From ZC4RG17 sp036259475 (GTDB lineage: Bacteria > Actinomycetota > Acidimicrobiia > Spongiisociales > ZC4RG35), in NCBI GenBank assembly GCA_036259475.1, contig DATABS010000006.1, positions 1-64,000 of the forward strand: a DNA stretch of 64,000 bases, read 5' to 3'. Of this stretch, positions 15,947 through 24,812 are shown piece by piece; the stretch's first letter is position 1, and each line of letters starts with the position of its first letter. Under the pieces are notes generated by a model. It did not search any database. It was given only the letters and a program-made list of their open reading frames with translations, and was not told where the DNA came from. The translations under genes and the position numbers were made by a program.

Positions 15947-18274
15947 GTGCCCGATACTCCCACCTTCACGCCCGTATCCCGGCGTCGACGCGAGGATCGA
16001 CGCTTCGTGACGGGGGCGGGTCGTTATGTCGCCGATCTGGCTCCATCGACGACGCTCCACCTCGCTTTCGTTCGTAGCCCGGAGGCGCATGCCTCGATCA
16101 CAGGGATTGACACGGAGATGGCTGTGTCGGCAGAGGGAGTCGTGGGCGTATTCACGGCGACCGATCTCGATCTCGCCGACATCCCGGGGGACAGCATCGC
16201 CGTCGAATCGCCCGACTTTCCCCGCCCCCACCTCGCACGGCGCAAGGTGCGTTACGTGGGCGAACCGGTAGCGGTCGTAGCCGCCGAGTCACCCTATCGG
16301 GCCGCCGATGCCGCCGACTTGGTATGGGTCGAATACGAGTCGCTCCCAGCCGTCAGCGACCCGAGGCGAAGCCTGGAAGGCGACGTCCTGCTTCACGACG
16401 CCGCCGGGACCAACGTGGTCGAGCGCTGGGAGTTGGGATCCAGCGACTGGCCAGGTCGGGCCGACGTAGACGTGGAGATCGAGGTTCGCAATCAGAGGCT
16501 GGCGCCGACTTCGATCGAGCCGCTGGCGATGCTCGCTGTCCCCGAAGACGACGGCCACCTGACCGTCTACATCAGCCATCAACGACCGCACGGCTTCCAG
16601 GCCCGCCTCAGCAAGCTTCTCCCCATCGATCCGGAGAAGCTGCGAGTGATCGTTCCCGACGTCGGGGGGGCATTCGGGATGAAAGGCATGACCTATCCCG
16701 AGTACACGGTCGCCGCGGCGCTCGCCCTCCGACTGGGACGACCCGTGCTCTGGGCTGAGCGACGGCGAGAGCACCTGAGCGGCGGCACCCATGGGCGCGG
16801 GTCGAGTCACCGGGTCCGTCTGGCCGGCACCTCGGACGGCCGGGTCGAGCGAGCCGAGATCCACATGCTCGCCGACGTAGGCGCCTATCCCCACAACGGC
16901 ACCCCGATCCCGACCTTCTCCCGGCTGGTGGCGGTGGGTCTCTACGACATCCCCGACCTGTGGCTCACGACCACTTCCGTCGTCACGAACCGGGCTCCCA
17001 CCGGCTCCTACCGGGGAGCGGGGCGTCCGGAAGCTGCCTATGCCATCGAACGGGCTCTCGACGCGTTCGCCCGCGCCGCCGGACTCGATCCGACCGAAGT
17101 GCGGCTCAAGAACTTCATCCCGTCCGCGGATCTGCCTTACCTCACCGCCACCGGAGCCCTGTACGACTCAGGTGACTACGCCGCCGCCCTCCGGCGCGCG
17201 GTGGAGCTGGTCGACCTCGACGAGCTCCGCGCCGAGCAGCAGAGGCGCCGAGAAACCGGGGCTGACCCCATTGGCGTCGGGTTCGGCGCATTCGTGGAGC
17301 GAGCCGGAGGAACTGTCAACACGGGCGAGTACGGCAAGGTCGAAGTCGGACCGGAGGGCACCGTCGTAGTCCGGACTGGATCGACTTCTTCGGGCCAGGG
17401 ACACGAGACCGCCTGGAGCCAGATCGCGGCTCAAGCTCTCGGAGTCGACCCTGACAGCGTCGTGTTCGTAGCCGGCGACACCGACAGCGTGGCCCGCGGT
17501 ACGGGAACCGCCGCCAGCCGCTCCACTCAGATCGGGGGCTCGGCCGTCTGGCGGACCGCCCAAGTGGTCCGCCAGCGATCGATCGAGATCGCGGCCGACC
17601 TACTCGAGGCCTCGGCGGACGATGTCGTGCTCAGCGAGGGCAAATTCTCGGTGGCCGGAGTGCCGGGATCCGGCATCGGTTGGGAGAAGGTGGCGGCCGC
17701 CGCCGCCGAACGCGGCATCGAGCTGGCGGCGGAGGAATGGTATGTGCCGGGAGCCCAGACGTTCCCCTACGGAGTGCATGTAGCGGTAGTGGAGGTGAGC
17801 CTGGAAACCGGCGAGGTTCGACTCCAGCGGATGGTGGCCGTCGACGATTGCGGCAACGTCATCAACCCGATGATCGTCGAGGGACAGCTCCATGGTTCCC
17901 TGATGCAAGGCATCGGACAGGCGATGTACGAAGGGATCCAATACGGCGACGACGGTCAGCTCCTCACCGCCACCCTCATGGACTACTCCCTCCCGCGCGC
18001 CGCCGATGCTCCACCCATCGTCTCGGAGCGCCTGGTCCATCCGGCTCCTTCGAACGCACTGGGGGCCAAGGGGACCGGCGAAGCCGGCTGTATCGGTGGA
18101 CCACCGGCGATCGTCAACGCCGTCCTAGATGCGCTGGCTCCCTATGGGGTGAGGTCGATCGACATGCCCCTGCGCCCCGCGACCGTATGGAAGGCGCTGG
18201 TGGAGGGATCCTATATGATGCAAGAACCTGGCCGAGGAAAGGACGGTGATGGCAGCCGAGCCCTGGAAGACTGA
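15947..18274 (+). CDS. molybdenum hydroxylase large subunit (xanthine dehydrogenase/CoxL form II family)
   Basis: A 775-aa molybdopterin-binding subunit. Visible cofactor motifs are V-G-G-A-F-G-M-K-G (about 240-248), G-S-Y-R-G-A-G-R (about 352-359), G-Q-G-H-E-T (about 484) and near the end G-A-K-G-T-G-E-A-G with the Glu that activates the metal-bound water in this family. The GAGR motif instead of the CSFR loop makes it a form II, not an authentic CO dehydrogenase. The GTG at 15947 follows TATAAA by six bases, so the transcript is probably leaderless. No [2Fe-2S] or FAD subunit gene is adjacent, which is unusual since the family works as a three-part enzyme. Its 3' end overlaps the next start by 26 bases. 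Confidence 0.9.
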   Translation: MPDTPTFTPVSRRRREDRRFVTGAGRYVADLAPSTTLHLAFVRSPEAHASITGIDTEMAVSAEGVVGVFTATDLDLADIPGDSIAVESPDFPRPHLARRKVRYVGEPVAVVAAESPYRAADAADLVWVEYESLPAVSDPRRSLEGDVLLHDAAGTNVVERWELGSSDWPGRADVDVEIEVRNQRLAPTSIEPLAMLAVPEDDGHLTVYISHQRPHGFQARLSKLLPIDPEKLRVIVPDVGGAFGMKGMTYPEYTVAAALALRLGRPVLWAERRREHLSGGTHGRGSSHRVRLAGTSDGRVERAEIHMLADVGAYPHNGTPIPTFSRLVAVGLYDIPDLWLTTTSVVTNRAPTGSYRGAGRPEAAYAIERALDAFARAAGLDPTEVRLKNFIPSADLPYLTATGALYDSGDYAAALRRAVELVDLDELRAEQQRRRETGADPIGVGFGAFVERAGGTVNTGEYGKVEVGPEGTVVVRTGSTSSGQGHETAWSQIAAQALGVDPDSVVFVAGDTDSVARGTGTAASRSTQIGGSAVWRTAQVVRQRSIEIAADLLEASADDVVLSEGKFSVAGVPGSGIGWEKVAAAAAERGIELAAEEWYVPGAQTFPYGVHVAVVEVSLETGEVRLQRMVAVDDCGNVINPMIVEGQLHGSLMQGIGQAMYEGIQYGDDGQLLTATLMDYSLPRAADAPPIVSERLVHPAPSNALGAKGTGEAGCIGGPPAIVNAVLDALAPYGVRSIDMPLRPATVWKALVEGSYMMQEPGRGKDGDGSRALED

Positions 18275-19484
18275 CCGCTGGTTCTCCAGCCCCTGGAACT
18301 ACCACCCCGACGTCACCGCGGATTTCAACCTTCCCGACAGCCTGCAGATCCACGACGTCACCTTGCGCGACGGCGAGCAGCAAGCAGGAGTCGAGTTCAC
18401 CACCGCAGACAAGCTGCGGCTGGCGGAGGCGTTGAGCGAGGCGGGGATCCACCGGATCGAGGCCGGCCTGCCGGCCGTATCACCGGCGGATGAGGCGGCG
18501 GTCCGCCAGATCGTCGACGCCGGCCTGGACTCGGAGATCTACGCCTTCTCGCGCTGCATGGTGCCAGACGTGCAGTTGGCTATCGACTGTGGCGTATCGG
18601 GAGTGGTGATGGAGATTCCCTCCAGCCACCACCTGATCGAGAAGGCCTACCAGTGGCCGGTCGAGCGGGCCATCGAGGCCTCGGTCGAGACGACGAAGAT
18701 GGCCCACGAGGCGGGTTTGAAAGTCTCGTTCTTCCCGATCGATGCCACCCGGGCCGGAATGGTGGAGCTGTTGGACGACCTGGAGGCGGTGGCCCGCGAC
18801 GGCCATGTCGACACCGTCGGCTTGGTCGACACCTTCGGGGTGACGTCGCCGCATGCCATCCGCTTTTTCGCCCGCCAGGTGGCTCGCCGGCTCGAGGTTC
18901 CCCTCGAAACCCACTTCCACATGGATTTCGGGATGGGGGTAGCCAACACCGCCCTGGCGGTGGCCGAGGGTGCCACTGTGATCCAGACGACCGTGAACGG
19001 CATCGGGGAACGCGCCGGCAACGCCCCCATGGAAGAGACGGTGCTGGCTCTGTTGACGATGTACGGCATCGACATGGGCATCAAGACCGAGCGTTTCTAC
19101 GACATCGCCCGTTTGGTCGGCGAGCTCTCCGGAGTCCAACAGCCCTCCAACCGGCCGGTGACGGGCGAGCGCCTCTTCCATGTCGAGTCGGGAATCATCA
19201 CCACCTGGTTCAAGAACGTGGGCGACGAGAACCTGACCGAGGCGTTCCCCTACCGGCCGGAGCTGGTCGGACAGGCCTACCCCCAGGTCGTGCTCGGGAA
19301 GGGGTCCGGGCTCGACTCCGTTGCCCTATGGCTCGACCGCCACGGTATCGAAGACGCCACGTCCAGCGAGATCGAAGAGATACTCCGCGAGGTGAAGGCC
19401 CGCTCGCTGGAGAAGAAGGGGCTGTTGGACGACGAGGAGTTCCTGGCCATCGTCGACAAGCTCATTCCCGACAAAGCGAACTGA
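18249..19484 (+). CDS. DRE-TIM family acyltransferase/lyase (isopropylmalate/homocitrate synthase or HMG-CoA lyase-like)
   Basis: A 411-aa TIM-barrel enzyme. The family signature D-V-T-L-R-D-G-E-Q-Q-A-G is at about 35-46, the metal-binding H-x-H is in T-H-F-H-M-D-F-G-M and the G-I-G-E-R-A-G-N-A motif follows. Members condense acyl-CoA with a 2-oxoacid or cleave the reverse product. It lacks the C-terminal LeuA allosteric domain but has about 110 residues beyond the barrel. The ATG at 18249 sits after GAGGAAAGGA. It lies between the molybdenum hydroxylase and an M24 gene in one plus-strand unit, suggesting a carbon-carbon bond step in the pathway rather than leucine synthesis. Confidence 0.87.
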   Translation: MAAEPWKTDRWFSSPWNYHPDVTADFNLPDSLQIHDVTLRDGEQQAGVEFTTADKLRLAEALSEAGIHRIEAGLPAVSPADEAAVRQIVDAGLDSEIYAFSRCMVPDVQLAIDCGVSGVVMEIPSSHHLIEKAYQWPVERAIEASVETTKMAHEAGLKVSFFPIDATRAGMVELLDDLEAVARDGHVDTVGLVDTFGVTSPHAIRFFARQVARRLEVPLETHFHMDFGMGVANTALAVAEGATVIQTTVNGIGERAGNAPMEETVLALLTMYGIDMGIKTERFYDIARLVGELSGVQQPSNRPVTGERLFHVESGIITTWFKNVGDENLTEAFPYRPELVGQAYPQVVLGKGSGLDSVALWLDRHGIEDATSSEIEEILREVKARSLEKKGLLDDEEFLAIVDKLIPDKAN

Positions 19485-19519
19485 ACCGCGACCGAGGTCG
19501 CACCCGAACAGGAGGACCG

Positions 19520-20758
19520 ATGAGAGAAGCATTCGGTGTGCTCAACACCGACTGGAAGGAAGGCATCAACTGGGCCAACGTCCGCGAGTGGCGTCTGAAG
19601 CGGGCCCACGAGGCGATGGAGCGGGCCGGTCTCGGGGCGCTGCTCTTGTTCTACGACGAGAACATGCGTTACGTCTCTTCCACTCTCACTCCCGGCTGGA
19701 ACCGCCTCAAGCCCGGGCTCCGCTACGTCGTGCTCCCCGCCGGCAAGAAGCCGATCGTCTACGAGCAGGGCGACATCGGCCTCCACCTCGAGGTCCACAA
19801 CCCGTGGATCCCCAAAGAGAACATCCGCCATTCCTACATCTGGATCAAAGGAGCGGTCGGCCCGGCGGCAGACCAGCAGGTGAAGAAGTTCGTCGACGCC
19901 CTGGCCAACGACCTGGAGGACGCCGGCGTGAGCGACCAGCCGCTCGGCGTCGACTTCATCGACATCAACCTGATGCGTGAGTTCGAGAGACGCAGCATCA
20001 CCTGGACCGACGGCATGTCACCGATGATGGAAGCCCGGGCGATCAAGAGTGCCGACGAGATCAAAGCCTTCTCAATGGTGGGGTCGATCTGCGACTACGT
20101 CCACTACGAGATCACCAACTTCATGAAGCCCGGCATGACCGAGAACCAGGTGGCCGCCTTCGGGTTCGAGAAGCTCTACTCCATCCCCGGCATGGAAGAT
20201 GTCGAGGACGTCATCGTCTCGTCCGGTCCCAACGCCTGGCCCAACTGGCGCAACTTCTCCGACCGGATGATCCGCCCAGGAGAATTGGTCATCATCGACC
20301 TCGCCGCTCTCACCTGGAACGGCTTCAAGTCGTGCGTCTATCGCACCTACTGCGTGGGCGGCAAGCCCACCGACGAGCATCAGGCCACGTACGACGAAGC
20401 GCACAAGTGGCTGTGGGACTCGATCGAGGCAACCAAGCCCGGGGTCACCACCGCCGACGTCGCCTCCAAGTGGCCGTCGGCCAAAGAAGCATGGGGCTAT
20501 GAGGAAGAAGACCAGGCGGCGGCCAACAACTGGGGCCACGGGCTCGGATTAGCCCAGTACGACCCGCCCGTCATCTCCCGCATCTGGTCGCTCGACCATC
20601 CCGTCGAGATCCAGCCGGGAATGACCTTCGCCCTCGAAACCCAGCATGGCAAGCTCCACGACCACGGCGTCCGCCTCGAGGAGATGATCTACGTCACCGA
20701 CACCGGCATCGAACTCGTGTCGACATACAAGAACCACGAGATCATCGTCATCGACTGA
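19520..20758 (+). CDS. M24-family protein, Cys-variant of the metal site
   Basis: A 412-aa creatinase/prolidase-fold protein with AGGAGG before its ATG. The pita-bread domain has the first Asp (VIIDLAA), His (WGHGLGL), Glu (ALETQ) and final Glu (RLEEMIYV), but the second bridging Asp, normally in the SDxTR motif, is Cys (KSCVYRTY). The paralogue at 37676-38929 has the same substitution (RTCYYRTF), so it is a conserved subfamily feature and not a sequencing error. Loss of that carboxylate should disturb the two-metal site of a peptidase; the enzyme may bind one metal or use the Cys. A hydrolase or lyase for a small substrate is likely. Confidence 0.88.
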   Translation: MREAFGVLNTDWKEGINWANVREWRLKRAHEAMERAGLGALLLFYDENMRYVSSTLTPGWNRLKPGLRYVVLPAGKKPIVYEQGDIGLHLEVHNPWIPKENIRHSYIWIKGAVGPAADQQVKKFVDALANDLEDAGVSDQPLGVDFIDINLMREFERRSITWTDGMSPMMEARAIKSADEIKAFSMVGSICDYVHYEITNFMKPGMTENQVAAFGFEKLYSIPGMEDVEDVIVSSGPNAWPNWRNFSDRMIRPGELVIIDLAALTWNGFKSCVYRTYCVGGKPTDEHQATYDEAHKWLWDSIEATKPGVTTADVASKWPSAKEAWGYEEEDQAAANNWGHGLGLAQYDPPVISRIWSLDHPVEIQPGMTFALETQHGKLHDHGVRLEEMIYVTDTGIELVSTYKNHEIIVID

Positions 20759-20778
20759 CGGGCTCTACCGTCGCAAAC

Positions 20779-22443
20779 GTGCCGGCTCTACTCGACCTCG
20801 ACGATCCACGCTGCGCCGAAGGCGGAATCGCCGGCGGCAAGGCCGCGGCTCTCTCGGTCGCTCGAGCCTCCGGGCTCCCCGTCCTGCCCGGACTGGTCGT
20901 GACTGCACCCGCTTCCCGCGGCCACATGCAGCTTGGCGTTCAAGCATTGGCCCGCCGTGGCTCGGGCGGCGCCCGCCTGGAGGTGTCCGCCGCCTCACTC
21001 GACGATGACCTGATCGAGACTCTGTTGAAAGAGGCCAGAGCACTCGGCGACGTGCTCGTGGTCCGCAGTTCCAGCGTGCTGGAGGCGGCAACGGAATGGT
21101 CCGGCGCCTTCACCTCTTATCTAGACATCCGGCCCGAAGAGGTGGGACAGGCCGTGCGAGGATGCTGGGCCTCGGCCTTCGGCGTGGCAACCCTCGACCG
21201 CTACGCCGCGGCCGGAATCGAGCCGGGCTCGGCCGACATGGCGGTTCTCATCCAGCCGGCCGCGCAACCGAAATTCGGCGGGACGGCCCGACTCGAAGGC
21301 GGTGAAATGGTGATCACTGCCGTTGCCGGTTCGCCTGCACCGCTGGTGCAGGGTTGGGAGCCGGGCGCTCGAGCTCGTCTGTCAGCCGAAGGCAAGGCAA
21401 GCGGACCCGCCATCGATCTCATGGGCGGGGAGCTGGTGGCCGAGGTGACGAACCTGTTGCGGCAGGCCCACAGCTCGATGGGATCCACCGGTTGCGAGTG
21501 GGTGGTGGTCGACGACGAAATCGTCCTCCTGCAGCTGACCCAGACGATCCCGGCCGCTCGCCCGCCGGTACGAGTGAACTCGACGGCCCTTCCGGCGGGA
21601 CCAGCGGGCGAGATCGGTCGCCTGGTTCGCCGCTACCCGGGTCCTTTGGGAGAGGCCTTGGTGCTCCCTTGGGCGCTGGGAGACCCGGCCAGCTTTCTGG
21701 ACCCGGTAGGGCCGTTGGGAGCGAGCCCTTCAGACGCGTTCCGGGAAGCCATAGAGCAGGCCGCGGAGCTGACGGCGGAGGTCTGGTCGCGGCGGCCTCG
21801 GGATGCCGCCGATGCTGCCCGCCAGGCCCTGGCTTCGTTGCGAGGACCGGACCCTTCATGGGATGAGCTCACGAGGCTGAGTCGTCCGGACCCGGAGCGG
21901 GCGACGGGAGTCCTTGCCCGCCTGGCGACCGTCCGGGCGGCTTTGGCCGAAGCCGGGGCGGTGACCTGGCCGGAGGTCGGCTGGCATTTCAAACCCGATG
22001 AGATCGGAGAGATCCTCGCCGGCAAGCCGGCGATCAAGCGCCCGAGGATCGGGTACGACCGATGGGAGCCGTTCGACGCGGCGGTAGTGATGGCCGAGGG
22101 AACGCCGGCGCACGGCACACCCGCGGCACCGGGAATCGGCCGGGGGAAGCTGTGCTGGATCGGGGGGCCGGAGGACCTGACGGATTTCCGGCCACGCGAC
22201 GTCGTCGTCGCCCCCTATCCCACTCCCTATCTCGCCGCCCTTCTGTGGGATGCGGCGGGAGTGGCGACCATTGGCGGGGGTCCCGCCGCCCATCTGTTCG
22301 AGTCGGCCCGGGCGCTCGCCATTCCCGCAATATGCGGAGTGCGTCTCGAAGAAGCCCTGGGCACGTCTCCCGACGAGGCAAGCGGCGCCTTCGCGCTCGC
22401 TCTCGACGGGTCATCGGGAACCCTGTATGTGACCGACTGGTGA
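20779..22443 (+). CDS. compact PEP-utiliser/ATP-grasp phosphotransferase-like protein
   Basis: A 554-aa protein built like a shortened PEP synthase or rifampicin phosphotransferase: an N-terminal PPDK_N ATP-grasp domain (G-G-K-A-A-A-L at about 19-25, V-R-S-S-S at about 93-97, then S-G-A-F-T-S-Y), a helical middle part, and a C-terminal swivelling domain with the phospho-acceptor His at about 504 in T-I-G-G-G-P-A-A-H-L-F-E-S-A-R. The PEP-binding TIM barrel is absent. The order ATP-grasp - middle - His domain is that of rifampicin phosphotransferase (about 860 aa), which phosphorylates its substrate from ATP to give AMP and phosphate. The GTG start is 20 bases after the M24 stop. The target could be a hydroxyl compound of the pathway. 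Confidence 0.75.
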   Translation: MPALLDLDDPRCAEGGIAGGKAAALSVARASGLPVLPGLVVTAPASRGHMQLGVQALARRGSGGARLEVSAASLDDDLIETLLKEARALGDVLVVRSSSVLEAATEWSGAFTSYLDIRPEEVGQAVRGCWASAFGVATLDRYAAAGIEPGSADMAVLIQPAAQPKFGGTARLEGGEMVITAVAGSPAPLVQGWEPGARARLSAEGKASGPAIDLMGGELVAEVTNLLRQAHSSMGSTGCEWVVVDDEIVLLQLTQTIPAARPPVRVNSTALPAGPAGEIGRLVRRYPGPLGEALVLPWALGDPASFLDPVGPLGASPSDAFREAIEQAAELTAEVWSRRPRDAADAARQALASLRGPDPSWDELTRLSRPDPERATGVLARLATVRAALAEAGAVTWPEVGWHFKPDEIGEILAGKPAIKRPRIGYDRWEPFDAAVVMAEGTPAHGTPAAPGIGRGKLCWIGGPEDLTDFRPRDVVVAPYPTPYLAALLWDAAGVATIGGGPAAHLFESARALAIPAICGVRLEEALGTSPDEASGAFALALDGSSGTLYVTDW

Positions 22444-22453
22444 GGTGACGCTG

Positions 22454-23347
22454 ATGGAAACCGTGGGGATCGTGGGCTTAGGCGTGATGGGATCGGCCAT
22501 GGCGGGCCATCTGCTCGATGCCGGCTTCACCGTCGTCGGCTACGACGTGGATCCTGAGAAGGCGGGCGTGCTGGCAGACCGGGGCGGCCGATCGGCTTCA
22601 TCCAGTGCGGAGGTAGCCGAGCAGGCATCACTCATCTTGCTGTCTCTTGCTTCGGTAGCTGCGCTGGAGGACGTCACCGCCGGCCTGGTTGACGGCGCGC
22701 ATCCCGAAATGCTCGTTCTCGAGATGGGCACGTTCCCGTTGGTGGCAAAGGAGGCGGCGCGTGAACGCCTGTCTGAAGTCGGTGTGGAGCTGATGGACGT
22801 TCCGGTTAGCGGCACCGGGCTCCAGGCAGCCGACGCCACACTGGTGGTTCTCGCCTCCGGAAGCGAGGAGGGATATCGCCGCGCCCTGCCGGTGTTCGAA
22901 GTCGTCGGCCGAAGTTCATACCACCTGGGCGGATTCGGAACCGGCTCCGTCATGAAGTACATCGCCAACCTCCTCGTGGCGGTGCACAACCTGGCGACTG
23001 CAGAGGCGCACGCCCTCGGCATCGCCGCCGGCCTGGAGCCGGCGCTGGTTCAGCGAGTGATGAGCGATGGCGTCGGCGGATCCAAGATATTCGACATCCG
23101 GGGGCCGATGATGGTGGCCGATCAGTATGAGCCTCCAGCGGCCCGTCTGGACATCATCCTGAAGGATGCTGGCATCATCGCCGAGTTTGCCCGCTCGGTG
23201 GGAGCTCCGACGCCTCTGCTCGACGCGGCTCTGCCGGTGTACGAGGCATCGAAAGAGGAGGGATTGGGTGAACTCGACGCCGCCGCTCTGTGCCGACATC
23301 TGGAACGACTGAGCGGTCTGAATCGCCTTCCTGAAAATCAGCGGTGA
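22454..23347 (+). CDS. 3-hydroxyisobutyrate dehydrogenase-like NAD(P) oxidoreductase
   Basis: A 297-aa beta-hydroxyacid dehydrogenase. G-L-G-V-M-G-S-A-M-A is at residues 7-16, the substrate loop D-V-P-V-S-G-T follows at about 117-123, and the catalytic Lys lies in S-V-M-K-Y-I-A-N (about 171). Family substrates are 3-hydroxyisobutyrate, tartronate semialdehyde, L-serine or glyoxylate. The ATG at 22454 is preferred over a GTG nine bases earlier because GAGGTG lies upstream of it. It follows the phosphotransferase with no real gap. A paralogue is at 39065. Confidence 0.9.
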   Translation: METVGIVGLGVMGSAMAGHLLDAGFTVVGYDVDPEKAGVLADRGGRSASSSAEVAEQASLILLSLASVAALEDVTAGLVDGAHPEMLVLEMGTFPLVAKEAARERLSEVGVELMDVPVSGTGLQAADATLVVLASGSEEGYRRALPVFEVVGRSSYHLGGFGTGSVMKYIANLLVAVHNLATAEAHALGIAAGLEPALVQRVMSDGVGGSKIFDIRGPMMVADQYEPPAARLDIILKDAGIIAEFARSVGAPTPLLDAALPVYEASKEEGLGELDAAALCRHLERLSGLNRLPENQR

Positions 23348-23363
23348 GCATCCGCCCCTCCGG

Positions 23364-24341
23364 GTGACGCTGACCGATAGGCTGCGAAGCGTGGAGGACT
23401 CGGGTCACGACTGGCTGCTGGATACGGATCCCGCCATCCGCTGGCAGGTGATGCGCGACCTCACCGACTCCTCTCCCGAGGAGGTGGCATCCGAGCGGGC
23501 GCGTGTCGCGGTCGAAGGATGGGGCGCCTATTTGCTGGCGCTGCAAGACGGCGGGGGGCAATGGGACGGCGGTACCTATCGGCCGGGCTGGGTGGACGAG
23601 TCGAAGCCGTTCTTCGACGCCTGGACCGCCACGCACTTCTCCCTTCAACAATTGCGAGACTTCGGTCTCGACCCTGAAAGCCCCGAAGCCAGGCGCAGTG
23701 TCGCCCTCGTCCGCGAGAACGTCTGCTGGCAGGCAAACGGCGCCACCTACTTCCAAGGCGAGACGGAACCTTGCATCAACGGGATCGCACTCGCCATCGG
23801 GGCGTACTTCGGAGAAGAAGTCGACGGCATCGTCGATCTCCTACTCGAGGATCAGCTGGCAGATGGCGGCTGGAACTGTTGGGCCGAATATGGCGCCAAG
23901 GTATCGTCCTTCCACACCACGATCTGCGTTCTCGAAGGGCTGCTCGAATGGGAGCTAACCGGTGGATCGTCGGATTACGTCACTACCGCGCGACGCAGAG
24001 GCGAGGAATATCTGCTGGAACGGGGCCTGCTCAGGCGACGCTCAACCGGACAGGTCATCGACCCGAGGTTCGCCATGTTCTCGTTTCCCACACGTTGGTA
24101 CTACGACGTGCTCCGTGGCCTCGACTACTTCCGCTCGACGGGCGCCAGCCTCGACGACCGATGCGCCGAGGCGATCGAACTCGTGTCGAGCAAGCAAGAT
24201 GAAGAGGGTCGCTGGCCGCTGGAGAACACCCACTCTGGACCGACCCATTTCGAGATGGAAGGACCCGACGGCTTCCCGAGCCACTGGAACACGCTCCGGG
24301 CGCGGCGGGTTCTCCGCTGGGCGCAACAGTCACCGACGTGA
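23364..24341 (+). CDS. alpha/alpha-toroid (squalene cyclase/prenyltransferase-like) protein
   Basis: A 325-aa protein with repeated helical hairpins and the turn motifs D-G-G-G-Q-W-D-G-G and L-A-D-G-G-W-N-C-W typical of QW-like repeats in terpene cyclases. It lacks a recognisable D-x-D-D catalytic motif and is half the length of squalene-hopene cyclases, so an actual cyclase activity is doubtful. Similar short toroid proteins are common in environmental actinobacterial genomes with no assigned role. It starts 16 bases after the dehydrogenase stop and may be the last gene of that unit. Confidence 0.65.
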   Translation: MTLTDRLRSVEDSGHDWLLDTDPAIRWQVMRDLTDSSPEEVASERARVAVEGWGAYLLALQDGGGQWDGGTYRPGWVDESKPFFDAWTATHFSLQQLRDFGLDPESPEARRSVALVRENVCWQANGATYFQGETEPCINGIALAIGAYFGEEVDGIVDLLLEDQLADGGWNCWAEYGAKVSSFHTTICVLEGLLEWELTGGSSDYVTTARRRGEEYLLERGLLRRRSTGQVIDPRFAMFSFPTRWYYDVLRGLDYFRSTGASLDDRCAEAIELVSSKQDEEGRWPLENTHSGPTHFEMEGPDGFPSHWNTLRARRVLRWAQQSPT

Positions 24342-24355
24342 CACCGCGATCCAGT

Positions 24356-24382
24356 CAACCGATGGCCGGCTGGCGCCGGTTG
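24356..24382. terminator. hairpin between convergent genes
   Basis: CAACCG (24356-24361) pairs with CGGTTG (24377-24382), with further GC pairing possible inside the loop. It lies between the stop codons of the converging genes at 24341 and 24410. No T-tract follows. Confidence 0.35.
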
Positions 24383-24409
24383 TTCGCTTTCGGGATAGAA
24401 CTCGGGCGG

Positions 24410-24709
24410 TCAGACCTGGCGAAGAGCGATGACCGGCAACGAAACATGCGCATCGCTGGAGGCGGCTTGCTCCCGGCGCGCTCGATCCCAATCGACCGTG
24501 ACCCCTGCCTGGGAGGCGCTCCGCATCACCGCCTCATAGCTATCGATCGCGGCCTGCGTCGGGAAAGCGCCGAGCACGGAGAACATGTCCGTCTCCCGTG
24601 CGGCGACCGCGTCGGTACGCCGTGCGATTTGCAACGGTGTGGGGCGGAACACGATTCCCATCAGAATCAGCGCAGAGAGCACCGCGAGAGCGGCCAGCAT
24701 TTCCAACAT
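24410..24709 (-). CDS. small membrane-anchored protein of unknown function
   Basis: A 99-aa protein with one N-terminal membrane helix (about residues 3-20) and a soluble, Arg/Ala-rich C-terminal part. The ATG has a strong AAGGAGG site seven bases upstream, which is why the gene is accepted despite its length. No family was recognised. It stands alone, converging on the toroid gene, about 100 bases from the glycosyltransferase gene. Confidence 0.6.
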   Translation of the reverse strand: MLEMLAALAVLSALILMGIVFRPTPLQIARRTDAVAARETDMFSVLGAFPTQAAIDSYEAVMRSASQAGVTVDWDRARREQAASSDAHVSLPVIALRQV

Positions 24710-24812
24710 GTTGCCTCCTTAGGGCAATGCCGGAGACTCTGACTCACTCCAAGAGAGGGTGTCCGGGTATGTGCCTCGAATGGTACTGACCTCGGCCGGC
24801 TATGCGGGTACG

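Noticed and set aside
20772..20778. GCAAACG before the phosphotransferase gene, and CGTTTGC at 32973 before the hydrolase gene
   Set aside because: Only half-sites; the other arm does not match, and the first lies inside an operon.
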